Of a DNA stretch of 7,069 nt, positions 1 through 5,858 are shown in pieces. Origin of the DNA: Nitrospira defluvii (GTDB taxonomy: Bacteria > Nitrospirota > Nitrospiria > Nitrospirales > Nitrospiraceae); the NCBI GenBank assembly GCA_016199015.1, contig JACQHN010000307.1, positions 1 to 7,069 of the forward strand, written 5' to 3'. A program made the translations under genes and the position numbers. The notes below the pieces were generated by a model, which was given only the letters and a program-made list of their open reading frames with translations, had not been told where the DNA came from and searched no databases. Every line of letters begins with the position of its first letter. Position 1 is the stretch's first letter.

Positions 1-158
1 AGACGGGCGCGCGGAGCCGCGAGGAAGGGAGGCATCCTTGAACAGGATGTTGACCGACCGAGCGGCGAGCCCGCCCGCCGTCAGGCTTGTCGCAGCGGCG
101 TATCGGCGGTTGCAGTAGAAGCCTTCGTGAATAATGCGGGCTAGGCCTTTTGGCCCCG
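1..158. other. GC-rich leader segment with no assignable gene
   Basis: This segment is markedly GC-rich. It stays open in frame 1 on the plus strand up to a TAG at 142-144, and the antisense strand of the same bases is also free of stops. An open frame on both strands is what high GC alone produces, so it is weak evidence for coding. I recognise no domain. It could be the 3' end of an upstream gene, a remnant, or a dispersed repeat. A short self-complementary element, GGCC-TTTT-GGCC, lies at 144-155 and is too small to call a terminator. Confidence 0.3.
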
Positions 159-188
159 TTGACAAGGTTTTTCCAGGCGTGGTACCAC
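159..188 (+). promoter_or_regulatory. Possible promoter and palindromic operator of the peroxiredoxin gene
   Basis: A perfect TTGACA (-35 consensus) lies at 159-164. The best -10 candidate at 18-bp spacing is TACCAC (183-188), which matches the consensus poorly. That weak -10 is embedded in a perfect 10-bp palindrome, GTGGTACCAC (179-188). A strong -35, a poor -10 and an overlapping palindrome together suggest a promoter controlled by a dimeric regulator. No regulator is identified and the call is inference. Confidence 0.3.
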
Positions 189-221
189 AAAAAGGTTTGC
201 GTAGTAGTGTGGGTTTAACCT

Positions 222-227
222 AGGAGG
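222..227 (+). promoter_or_regulatory. Strong ribosome binding site of the peroxiredoxin gene
   Basis: AGGAGG lies six bases before the ATG at 234. It is a full anti-Shine-Dalgarno match at good spacing, fixes the start of the gene, and implies efficient translation. Confidence 0.85.
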
Positions 228-233
228 ATCGCA

Positions 234-704
234 ATGAGTGATGTGGCTGCAGAAATTAAGGTCGGCGATACCGCGCCGGATTTTACATTAAAAGATCAGG
301 ACCAGAAGGACGTCAAGCTGAGCGAGTTCAAGGGAAAGAGCAATGTCGTACTCGCATTCTACCCGCTCGACTGGAGCCCGGTTTGTCAGGGTGAGAACAA
401 GTGTCTGACCGATGACTTCCCGAAGTTCCAAGGCGCCCACGCCGAGCTGTTCGGCATTAGCTGCGACAGCTTTTTTTCCCACAAAGCGTGGGCGGATTCG
501 CTGGATCTCAAGCACCGCCTGCTTTCCGACTTTAACCGTGACGTCGTCAAGAAGTATGGGCTGTATTTTGAACCGTTGAACTGCGGCAAGCGGGCGACCG
601 TGATTGTCGACAAGAACGGCAAAGTCGCCTACGTGAAGGTACAAGAAATCAAGGTGGCGCGGGAAGACAAAGACATTCTCGCGGCCCTCGCGAAGCTCAG
701 CTAA
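234..704 (+). CDS. Peroxiredoxin (AhpC/TSA family, AhpE/BCP-like)
   Basis: This thiol peroxidase should reduce hydrogen or organic peroxides in the cytoplasm through a peroxidatic cysteine. The 156-residue thioredoxin fold begins with the family's typical GDTAPDFTL opening (residues 11-19). The active-site signature PxxxSxxC is formed by P44, S48 and C51, within YPLDWSPVC. The conserved arginine that activates the thiolate is R120, in the segment [10 protein letters not shown]. Further cysteines at 57, 77 and 117 are possible resolving partners; which one is used cannot be told from sequence. There is no signal peptide. Length matches small single-domain peroxiredoxins. The start is set by AGGAGG at 222-227. 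The next gene on the same strand encodes a thioredoxin-like CxxC protein, a plausible electron donor (inference). Confidence 0.93.
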   Translation: MSDVAAEIKVGDTAPDFTLKDQDQKDVKLSEFKGKSNVVLAFYPLDWSPVCQGENKCLTDDFPKFQGAHAELFGISCDSFFSHKAWADSLDLKHRLLSDFNRDVVKKYGLYFEPLNCGKRATVIVDKNGKVAYVKVQEIKVAREDKDILAALAKLS

Positions 705-713
705 CAGACCATG

Positions 714-779
714 CTGAGGACTGAGCGGTGAGGGCATGAGACCATGCTCTCCGCTCAGTCCTCAGTCCTTCTTGAGGAC
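714..779 (+). promoter_or_regulatory. Two mutually exclusive hairpins in the peroxiredoxin/thioredoxin-like intergenic region
   Basis: Bases 714-728 pair perfectly with 751-765 (15 bp). The stem continues after a T-T mismatch with GAG/CTC and CATG/CATG around an AGAC loop, and is followed by a modestly T-rich stretch (766-773). A second stem pairs GTCCTCA (758-764) with TGAGGAC (773-779) around an 8-base loop, and includes the AGGA ribosome binding site (775-778) of the next gene. Both structures use 758-764, so they cannot form together. The large stem would leave the ribosome binding site free; the small one would hide it. The arms are built from 7-base tandem units (CAGTCCT twice at 756-769), so the element may instead be a small repeat. 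The pairing is seen directly; a regulatory role is inference. Confidence 0.5.
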
Positions 780-784
780 ACACC

Positions 785-1117
785 ATGACCGGTACCGTTC
801 AAGACGTCCGCGACGAAAACTACAACGAGTTCACCGACAGCGAGGGAGCTGTGGTGGCTTACGGCCTGGGCACATGCGAACCATGCAAACAGTACGATCC
901 GATTCTGGAAGAAACCGCCGCCAAGTTCCCGGCCATCAAGATCGGCAAGGCCAAAATGCATGTCCCCGGCCGATGCCGAGCAATCAAGAAGGCACACACG
1001 TTTGAAACCTACCCCACCACGCACTTCTTCGCACAGGGCAAGCTACTTCTGACCCGTGAGGGCGTGGTCGAACCAGCTGAGTTGGCCGCGTTGATCTCCG
1101 ACCATCTCCTGAAGTAA
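785..1117 (+). CDS. Thioredoxin-fold protein with CEPC active site
   Basis: A 110-residue cytoplasmic thioredoxin-like protein, probably a dithiol-disulfide oxidoreductase. The CxxC motif is CEPC at residues 31-34, after a hydrophobic strand (AVVAYG). The cis-proline loop is TYPTT, with P77 facing the active site. A third cysteine, C64, follows a short basic stretch. The motif is CEPC rather than CGPC, and the body is divergent, so this is a thioredoxin-family protein rather than housekeeping TrxA. The ATG at 785 follows AGGA (775-778) with six bases between. It lies 80 bases after the peroxiredoxin stop on the same strand, so a two-gene unit in which it recycles the peroxiredoxin is plausible but unproven. 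Its ribosome binding site sits in a hairpin stem (see 714-779). Confidence 0.82.
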   Translation: MTGTVQDVRDENYNEFTDSEGAVVAYGLGTCEPCKQYDPILEETAAKFPAIKIGKAKMHVPGRCRAIKKAHTFETYPTTHFFAQGKLLLTREGVVEPAELAALISDHLLK

Positions 1118-1128
1118 CGAGGGAACGC

Positions 1129-1152
1129 GAGCCGGCGGCTCCCGCGGCTCCC
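1129..1152. repeat. Short GC-rich tandem/inverted repeat after the thioredoxin-like gene
   Basis: GCGGCTCCC occurs twice in tandem (1135-1143 and 1144-1152). GAGCCG (1129-1134) can pair with CGGCTC (1145-1150) around a 10-base loop. The element lies between two convergent genes, where transcription must end, but no T tract follows on either side, so calling it a terminator would be weak. Confidence 0.3.
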
Positions 1153-1194
1153 AATGTAGAAGACCTCGTCCCCCCGCGCGAGCACCTCATGCCG

Positions 1195-1602
1195 CTAGTA
1201 TTTCGAAGCAAGAAACTTTGTACCGGCTTTCAGGGTGGTCTTCCACTCCTGCTCCAACAAGGGTGTACATTGCGGATCACACTCCTTGATGGCCTTCAGG
1301 AGACTATCGATCCAGTAGTCGTACATGCCCGGATCAACTTTCACCTTCCCGCGACGACTGTGACTTTCCGCAATCTTCTCCATGCCTTGCGTTCCAAATC
1401 GATTGCCCTCCACGTGCATGAGAAGCATCGACAGCCCCTGCCGCAATAAACTCTTTTGCTTGGTCATGTCCGTGTTGGCGAACATCGGCTTAATTTTGGG
1501 GTGGCTCTCAAGAAAAATATTGTAGAACCGATCAAAAAATGCAGGATGTACGCAGCACCGGCCATAACTGACTTTGACTGGATTGTCCGCAGCCACACTC
1601 AT
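1195..1602 (-). CDS. Single-domain haem globin
   Basis: A 135-residue globin of the flavohaemoglobin-type single-domain class, expected to bind haem and act in O2 binding or NO dioxygenation/detoxification in the cytoplasm. Alignment by eye places B10 Tyr at Y27 (in FYNIFLESHP), CD1 Phe at F41 (PMFANTD), E7 Gln at Q49 (TKQKSLL) and the proximal F8 His at H81 (AESHSRRGK). Y-B10/Q-E7 is the distal pair typical of bacterial flavohaemoglobin haem pockets. No reductase domain follows, so an external electron donor would be needed. The frame stays open 14 codons upstream, but the ATG at 1602 is chosen because AGGAG (plus-strand CTCCT at 1610-1614) precedes it by seven bases. Two adjacent cysteines, C16 and C17, lie in helix A/B. 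It converges on the redox genes to its left. Confidence 0.88.
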   Translation of the reverse strand: MSVAADNPVKVSYGRCCVHPAFFDRFYNIFLESHPKIKPMFANTDMTKQKSLLRQGLSMLLMHVEGNRFGTQGMEKIAESHSRRGKVKVDPGMYDYWIDSLLKAIKECDPQCTPLLEQEWKTTLKAGTKFLASKY

Positions 1603-1867
1603 TGTTGAGCTCCTGGTTCCCCGACGAATGGTGAACGAGGACATATGACTCGCTGTCGGGAAACACGAGTATCATAGAGGACCGGCTGAGTGCTTTATCG
1701 GCTACTCCTGAGGGAACTTGAATGCGTGATCCATGAACCGCGTGCGCACGAGAGGCTTGCATACCAAGGGGCCAGCTTCCACAACACTTTCGCGCTCAGA
1801 CTGGATACAATACAACCAGGCAAGCGGCGTACGTTGAACGACCTCCACAGAGATTAGACACAGACCT
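1603..1867. promoter_or_regulatory. Divergent intergenic region between the globin and FGE-like genes
   Basis: This 265-base region must hold promoters for two divergent genes. On the minus strand, TATGAT (plus-strand ATCATA, 1671-1676) is a 5/6 match to a -10 box for the globin. On the plus strand, TACAAT (1806-1811) is a 5/6 match for the gene at 1868. Neither has a convincing -35 box, so both are tentative. No further gene is recognisable here. Confidence 0.3.
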
Positions 1868-2737
1868 ATGCATAGCGCTTCACTCGTTCGTTTCACCGTC
1901 GCACTACTCGGCTGTCTCCTCTCCACGGGGCACGTGTACGCGAGCGGTCCCTCACCAAAACCTTCGGATCCCGTCGCACCCAGCCGATCCAGTTCCCAGT
2001 CCATCCAGCCCTTCACATCCCTCGTCGGCACCCACGACGATGTGCCGATGGTACCCATCCCTGCCGGCGAGTTTGCCATGGGCAGCGACCGCGGCCAAGA
2101 CGATGAACAGCCGGTCCATCGCGTATCGCTCAAGGCTTTTTATCTCGATGCGCATGAAGTCACCGTCTCCCACTATGCCGAGTTTCTGAGATCACAGAAG
2201 CCTGATCCGCCGTTTAAGTGGAGCGAAGCCATGATGGGGTCTCAGGACAACAAACCAGTGATCGGCGTCAATTGGTACGATGCACGCGACTACTGCCGAC
2301 GGGTGGGAAAGCGGCTGCCGACAGAAGCAGAATGGGAAATGGCTGCGCGCGGGACTGAAGGACGGATCTACCCTTGGGGCAGCGTCCACCCGACCAAGGC
2401 CCACGCCAATGCGGGTCAAAGCAAGTGGCGCGGGTATGACACCCTGACCAATGTCGGGAGATATGAGCCGGGCAAGACTCCGAACGGGGTGTACGACTTG
2501 GCCGGAAATCTCTGGGAATGGGTCGCCGACTGGTACGATCCCGTCTACTATCAGTTCAGCCCGCGCGACAACCCGACAGGTCCCTCAGCAGGCCCGCTTC
2601 GAGCCTTGCGCGGAGGCGCCTGGAATAATGATGCCAAGGCTATTCGATCGGCCAATCGCGCAGGCTATGCGCCCGATGCCCGCCGGAACGATGTCGGGTT
2701 TCGCTGTGCGAGCGATGCGAAGTCTGGCGGTCGCTAA
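1868..2737 (+). CDS. Exported SUMF1/formylglycine-generating-enzyme-fold protein
   Basis: A 289-residue secreted protein. Residues 1-25 form a signal peptide with a hydrophobic core and a VYA cleavage motif before S26. A low-complexity Ser/Pro linker (27-55) leads to an FGE-sulfatase domain (about 60-282). Visible motifs are PAGEFAMGS (65-73), VTVSHYAEFL (98-107), the RLPTEAEWEMAARG block (149-162), YPWG (168-171), the NGVYDLAGNLWEW block (from 206), RGGAWNN (248-254) and GFRCA (277-281). The paired cysteines used by formylglycine-generating enzyme to oxidise sulfatases are absent: the corresponding positions appear to be N254 and I259. It should therefore not be called a sulfatase-maturing enzyme. 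The fold also serves other oxidoreductases and binding proteins, and the true activity is unknown. The ATG at 1868 has no clear ribosome binding site. Its TAA overlaps the stop of the convergent gene. Confidence 0.85.
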   Translation: MHSASLVRFTVALLGCLLSTGHVYASGPSPKPSDPVAPSRSSSQSIQPFTSLVGTHDDVPMVPIPAGEFAMGSDRGQDDEQPVHRVSLKAFYLDAHEVTVSHYAEFLRSQKPDPPFKWSEAMMGSQDNKPVIGVNWYDARDYCRRVGKRLPTEAEWEMAARGTEGRIYPWGSVHPTKAHANAGQSKWRGYDTLTNVGRYEPGKTPNGVYDLAGNLWEWVADWYDPVYYQFSPRDNPTGPSAGPLRALRGGAWNNDAKAIRSANRAGYAPDARRNDVGFRCASDAKSGGR

Positions 2738-3486
2738 AACAGGCGCGAGCTGAACGTCGGAGATTCGAGAGGACGCATGGCCTGATGCAATTCCGCCTGG
2801 TGGTCTGTGGATCGCAGGCGGATCTTAAACACCACCCGCCGGCTCTTATCCCGATCGAGCACACGTGACTCGTCCAAGACCAGGTCCTGCCGGCCTCGCC
2901 CGCTGGCAGAAGTCTTTTCGTGGAAGCAGCGATAGGCCCAGGGCGCCGAATCCTGGATAACCTCAAGCCCCTTCACCATCACATTCAGCGAACGCTCCTG
3001 GCTCAGTTTCAGATTGTAGATGTCGGACCCGCGATCGTCGGTATGGCCCTCGATTACCAGTGAATCAATCCGATCTCGCAAGGCGCCGCAGAGCAGCGTC
3101 GCATAACTCGGCATGGCGTCTGCCAAAAACCGATCCGCGACCGACGAGAGCGACCCCTTGCCGAATTGAAAATTGAGGAGGGCGTCCGGCACCACAATCC
3201 GTACCACATTGGGATCGGTGGGGTCGGCATCGAGCGAGAGATCGAACCGTTGAAAATGATCACGCAGCAAACCCTTGATATCGTCAGTCGTGGTCCGGGC
3301 CGTTTTCCGCTCCTGCACCGGTGGGGGAACCGGCACCTTTGCCTGTGACTCCGTTTCGGACACTTTGGTGACGTACGCGCTGAAGAGCAATATGAAAATG
3401 ACGGCCAGCGAGGTCATCAAATCCGTGACACCGATGGTGAGCACGGACGAGTGTTCCTGGGACTCTGGCGAGGGGTTCGCGTTCAT
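2734..3486 (-). CDS. OmpA-domain stator protein, ZorB/MotB-like
   Basis: A 250-residue inner-membrane protein with one N-terminal transmembrane helix (about 20-39) and a periplasmic OmpA/MotB domain. The helix opens with VTDLMTSL, placing D22 where MotB-type stators carry their ion-binding aspartate. A Pro/Thr-rich linker (45-68) follows. The OmpA domain (about 95-225) has the peptidoglycan-binding signature GHTDDRG (147-153) with N158 and the LSQER block ending at R165; D150 and R165 are the expected ligand contacts. C133 and C187 could form a disulfide. The DLM opening and compact OmpA domain resemble ZorB of the Zorya anti-phage system more than flagellar MotB. The gene starts one base after the stop of the MotA/ZorA-like gene, which strongly implies coupled translation and a complex. 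Family assignment is by eye. Confidence 0.82.
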   Translation of the reverse strand: MNANPSPESQEHSSVLTIGVTDLMTSLAVIFILLFSAYVTKVSETESQAKVPVPPPVQERKTARTTTDDIKGLLRDHFQRFDLSLDADPTDPNVVRIVVPDALLNFQFGKGSLSSVADRFLADAMPSYATLLCGALRDRIDSLVIEGHTDDRGSDIYNLKLSQERSLNVMVKGLEVIQDSAPWAYRCFHEKTSASGRGRQDLVLDESRVLDRDKSRRVVFKIRLRSTDHQAELHQAMRPLESPTFSSRLF

Positions 3487-3487
3487 C

Positions 3488-4711
3488 TTAGACCGCGCCC
3501 TTCATTGAGGCACCTTGCCGCCAATTCGCAAACCACCGTAACCCCAGCATACTGTCGTCGGGCACGATGTCATGACCGACCTCTGGAGTTGGAGTTTCAT
3601 CGAAAGGAGTCGATTCAAATGCATTCTCCACCGGCTTCACGGTGTGATTATGCTTGAGTTCCTCTACCGAGCGGACAAGCGCCTGAATGGACTGGTTCAA
3701 TTCCTGAATCGGCGCCGCCATGGTTTGCTGCATCACTCGTGACAAGTCTTCCGCCAGCCGATCCGGAGCCCCGGCACGTCCCCCTGGATCCCGACGGCCC
3801 AACAGCTCAACGGCCTCTCTGAGCGCGGTCACCGTGGGACTCAATCGATCACTGAGGGTCCCCACCAGGCGCTCGCCGAGATCTCCTGGCGCTGCAATCG
3901 ATGCCTGCGGTGCGCCGGCGCCCGGCGTGAAATTCTCGAGCATCTGTTCCATGGTTTTACGAGGAAACAATTCATCGACCATAGTGACAAACTGCTGTTG
4001 TGTCGTCGCCAAACGATGCAAGGCAGACTTCTCAATCAGGACAAACAGGTTGGCACAGACCAGCCCGACAATTGATGTCAAAAACTTACCCGCCAATCCG
4101 TTGATCAAGCCTTGGATACCGACGATATGCGAGCCATCCGCATGGAGCTTGCTCAAGCCGATCAATATGGCCAGAAACGTCAGGAGCAGGCCAATCCCCG
4201 TGATCAACGAGGGAAACTGATGATAGAAAGACAGATTCAGCCGTCCATTCAGGAGGTCGCGAGGGAAAAAGTCCGCCGCCGTGCGTGTGGCAAAGATCCT
4301 CGGCTCGATGAACCAGGCGGTGCGCTCCACTACGAAGGTCTTCCGAAAATGCAACCAGGCCTGTTCGAGCCGGACCTCTTGACGCATGGCTTTGTCGAGT
4401 GTCTGGAGATCGTCCAGATCAATTCGGTCCGATTGGGAGCCGGGGTGATTTGTCGCTTTCTTGGTATCGCTCAAGCCGGGAATCGTCAACCACTCGGATT
4501 GCAGGCTTTTCCGACTGCTGGTGAGACGGGTTAACGTCGGCCACACGCGCGTGTAGCAACCTTGCACGATTGAAATGGCCGTCGTGAGCCGGCCCACATG
4601 CCACAGAAAAAAGACCAACAACCCACAAGACCCAAACCAGCTCAGCAAGGGACTGTGAAGCCCTCCAAAGAGAGCCACATCTTGGCTCAGGAATTCCCAG
4701 ATGGACATCAT
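3488..4711 (-). CDS. MotA/TolQ/ExbB-type proton-channel protein, ZorA-like
   Basis: A 407-residue membrane protein expected to form the ring subunit of an ion-driven motor with the OmpA-domain partner encoded next. Transmembrane segments are about 22-40, 165-187 and 203-225. The core reads PSLITGIGLLLTFLAILIGL (168-187), then a loop, then the GLINGLAGKFLTSIVGL block (from 201), the paired helices of the MotA/ExbB channel. Before the core, FRKTFV (122-127) and ATRTAADFFP (141-150) resemble the region preceding the channel in ZorA. The C-terminal third (about 277-355) is a predicted coiled-coil cytoplasmic tail with a Gly/Pro-rich break near 305-316, also reminiscent of ZorA. The frame extends 13 codons upstream, but ATG 4711 is chosen because GGAGGT (plus strand 4720-4725) precedes it by eight bases. 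Flagellar MotA is unlikely: no flagellar neighbours and a long tail. Confidence 0.8.
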   Translation of the reverse strand: MMSIWEFLSQDVALFGGLHSPLLSWFGSCGLLVFFLWHVGRLTTAISIVQGCYTRVWPTLTRLTSSRKSLQSEWLTIPGLSDTKKATNHPGSQSDRIDLDDLQTLDKAMRQEVRLEQAWLHFRKTFVVERTAWFIEPRIFATRTAADFFPRDLLNGRLNLSFYHQFPSLITGIGLLLTFLAILIGLSKLHADGSHIVGIQGLINGLAGKFLTSIVGLVCANLFVLIEKSALHRLATTQQQFVTMVDELFPRKTMEQMLENFTPGAGAPQASIAAPGDLGERLVGTLSDRLSPTVTALREAVELLGRRDPGGRAGAPDRLAEDLSRVMQQTMAAPIQELNQSIQALVRSVEELKHNHTVKPVENAFESTPFDETPTPEVGHDIVPDDSMLGLRWFANWRQGASMKGAV

Positions 4712-4719
4712 TGCGCAGC

Positions 4720-4725
4720 ACCTCC
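4720..4725 (-). promoter_or_regulatory. Ribosome binding site deciding the ZorA-like start
   Basis: On the minus strand this reads GGAGGT, eight bases before the first of two adjacent ATG codons (4711 and 4708). It rules in the shorter protein over the upstream in-frame start at 4750. Confidence 0.7.
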
Positions 4726-4775
4726 GGCTCGAAATAAGCAACGCCACCAACCTCAGGCCTGTCTCACTTCAACTT

Positions 4776-5300
4776 TCAGGCCACAGTGCTCGTTCGATGG
4801 AAGCCCCAATAAATCAAGGGAGTTCTATGCTCTGGTCTCACCCACCGGGAAGACGCCTCGGCAAGAACTGCCGACAGGGTGAATGTTTCTGCAGCCCACT
4901 TCTTTGCCTTACCCATTTCGTCCACCGATGGCCCCAGCCCTAGCTGCGCTCGCAACAAATCGTGACGGGTAGTAGATCGAGCCACCTTGCCGTCCTGCAC
5001 CACCGGCAGGATCTGAAAACCCATTTCGAACATGCGCGCGACGCAGCTCAACGTGATATCTTCTTTCACCCCAACGAAAGCCGAATTCATGATGTCTTGT
5101 GCCCTCGCCTGTTGAAGATCTATTCCCTTATCGATGGCGCGAATCACATCCCCTTCATTGATGAACCCCAGAAACTCATAGTCTTCGCCCACGACAGGCG
5201 CGCCACCTACATGGCTGGTGACCATCTCAATCGCCACATCCATCGCGCTGTCCTCCGGCTTGAATTGCCGAATGGTCGTCCCCACGATATCTCCCACCAC
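4776..5300 (-). CDS. Tandem CBS-domain protein
   Basis: A small cytoplasmic protein with two CBS domains (about 1-57 and 67-118), a module that usually senses adenosine nucleotides such as AMP, ATP or S-adenosylmethionine. Landmarks are GGAPVVGEDYEFLGFINEGD (32-51) in repeat one and FQILPVVQDGKVARSTTRHD (95-114) in repeat two. A further 56 residues (119-174) have no recognised domain. No enzyme or transporter domain is attached, so it probably regulates a partner. I place the start at GTG 5300: GAGGG (plus strand 5308-5312) precedes it by seven bases and the protein then opens as family members usually do. GTG 5330 is an alternative with no ribosome binding site, and GTG 5297 is also possible. 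Sixty-four bases separate it from the ZorA-like gene on the same strand, compatible with one transcript. Confidence 0.8.
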   Translation of the reverse strand: MVGDIVGTTIRQFKPEDSAMDVAIEMVTSHVGGAPVVGEDYEFLGFINEGDVIRAIDKGIDLQQARAQDIMNSAFVGVKEDITLSCVARMFEMGFQILPVVQDGKVARSTTRHDLLRAQLGLGPSVDEMGKAKKWAAETFTLSAVLAEASSRWVRPEHRTPLIYWGFHRTSTVA

Positions 5301-5528
5301 GGGATAGCCCTCAGCCGGGTTGCCCGCCACGCCTGTATAGTCCGGACTAGTGGGCCATACAAGTGGTCCCTCCTGGAAATGTATAGCCGGTCATGAATGA
5401 GATCGACACTGGGGAGACCCCTATAGGCTGCACGCGTCACACATGAGGCTTGTGGATTGAGTCGCCGGTCTTGTTTAATGAAGGGGCACAGACACCCCAC
5501 GCTCCCCTCAGAACAAAGGCTGAGCCAC
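5301..5528. promoter_or_regulatory. Divergent control region with 12-bp palindrome and orphan ribosome binding site
   Basis: This region separates the minus-strand CBS/motor genes from a plus-strand small gene. It contains a perfect palindrome TAGTCCGGACTA (5338-5349). On the minus strand, AGGAGGGA lies eight bases before an ATG at 5358 that opens only a three-codon frame (Met-Ala-His-stop), out of frame with the CBS gene; its TAG lies in the palindrome. GGGG-AGA-CCCC (5411-5421) and CCTATAGG (5420-5427) are smaller symmetrical elements. The layout would suit an operator plus leader minigene, or the remnant of a displaced start. No clear -35/-10 pair was identified. Confidence 0.4.
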
Positions 5529-5858
5529 ATGACCATCCCGTGGGCTACGGCATTGCACCTCGCCAAGAAGCTGTTACCGGTGGTCATTGAGAAGGCCCCG
5601 GAACTGCTCAAAACCTTCGAACGATTTCACGCGGTTCCCCCCGCGCCGGAGTCGACGCCGGCCGATCCAGCTCTTGCGGCGCTTCAGGAACAGATCGAAG
5701 CCCATCAGCGGACCATCGCCACGCAGGCGGAAACCATCGTGCAACTCCACACAACATTGAGAGCCACGAGACGCTCTCTGACCATCACGTGGAGCATCCT
5801 CGCAGCGACGATCCTCCTATCCGTCGCGATCATCCTGTTCTTACTCTCCCGATCCTAA
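5529..5858 (+). CDS. Small tail-anchored coiled-coil membrane protein, function unknown
   Basis: A 109-residue protein that I do not recognise. The N-terminal 30 residues form an amphipathic, Leu/Lys-rich helix (ALHLAKKLLPVVIEKAPELL). A Pro/Ala-rich hinge (about 35-46) leads to a Gln/Glu/Thr-rich coiled coil (about 47-80, PALAALQEQIEAHQ onward), then a C-terminal transmembrane helix (about 87-106, ITWSILAATILLSVAIILFLL) ending in SRS. There is no N-terminal signal, so it should be anchored by its tail with the bulk in the cytoplasm. The ATG at 5529 is preceded by AAAGG at a somewhat long distance. The frame extends upstream to 5457, but that part looks non-coding. It is divergent from the CBS/motor genes, and a link with them is speculative. 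Confidence 0.65.
   Translation: MTIPWATALHLAKKLLPVVIEKAPELLKTFERFHAVPPAPESTPADPALAALQEQIEAHQRTIATQAETIVQLHTTLRATRRSLTITWSILAATILLSVAIILFLLSRS

Noticed and set aside
288..737. 149-codon open frame antisense to the peroxiredoxin
   Set aside because: It mirrors a well-supported peroxiredoxin gene with strong ribosome binding site and intact catalytic residues; shadow frame.
714..773. Simple intrinsic terminator after the peroxiredoxin gene
   Set aside because: The stem is strong but is not followed by a run of T residues (only TCCTTCTT), and it overlaps a second hairpin over the next gene's ribosome binding site. Termination remains possible but is not the best-supported reading.
1868..1945. 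Lipoprotein signal (LLGC) in the FGE-like protein
   Set aside because: The hydrophobic stretch before C16 is too short and the -2/-1 residues fit a lipobox poorly; VYA before S26 is a better signal peptidase I site.
1702..2133. 143-codon open frame on the minus strand
   Set aside because: It overlaps antisense the signal peptide and domain start of the FGE-like gene and has a composition without recognisable features.
4112..4534. 140-codon open frame on the plus strand
   Set aside because: It lies antisense inside the ZorA-like gene, whose protein has clear membrane segments and family motifs. No plausible domain or ribosome binding site supports the plus-strand frame.
2734..4711. Flagellar MotA/MotB stator or TolQR/ExbBD energiser
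   Set aside because: No flagellar, Tol or TonB genes are adjacent. The channel protein has a long coiled-coil C-terminal tail and a ZorA-like segment before the pore, and the partner carries a full OmpA domain, unlike ExbD/TolR.
5457..5528. Longer start (TTG 5457 or ATG 5478) for the tail-anchored protein
   Set aside because: The added residues are basic and low in structure, lack a supporting ribosome binding site, and lie in the divergent control region. ATG 5529 begins an amphipathic helix.
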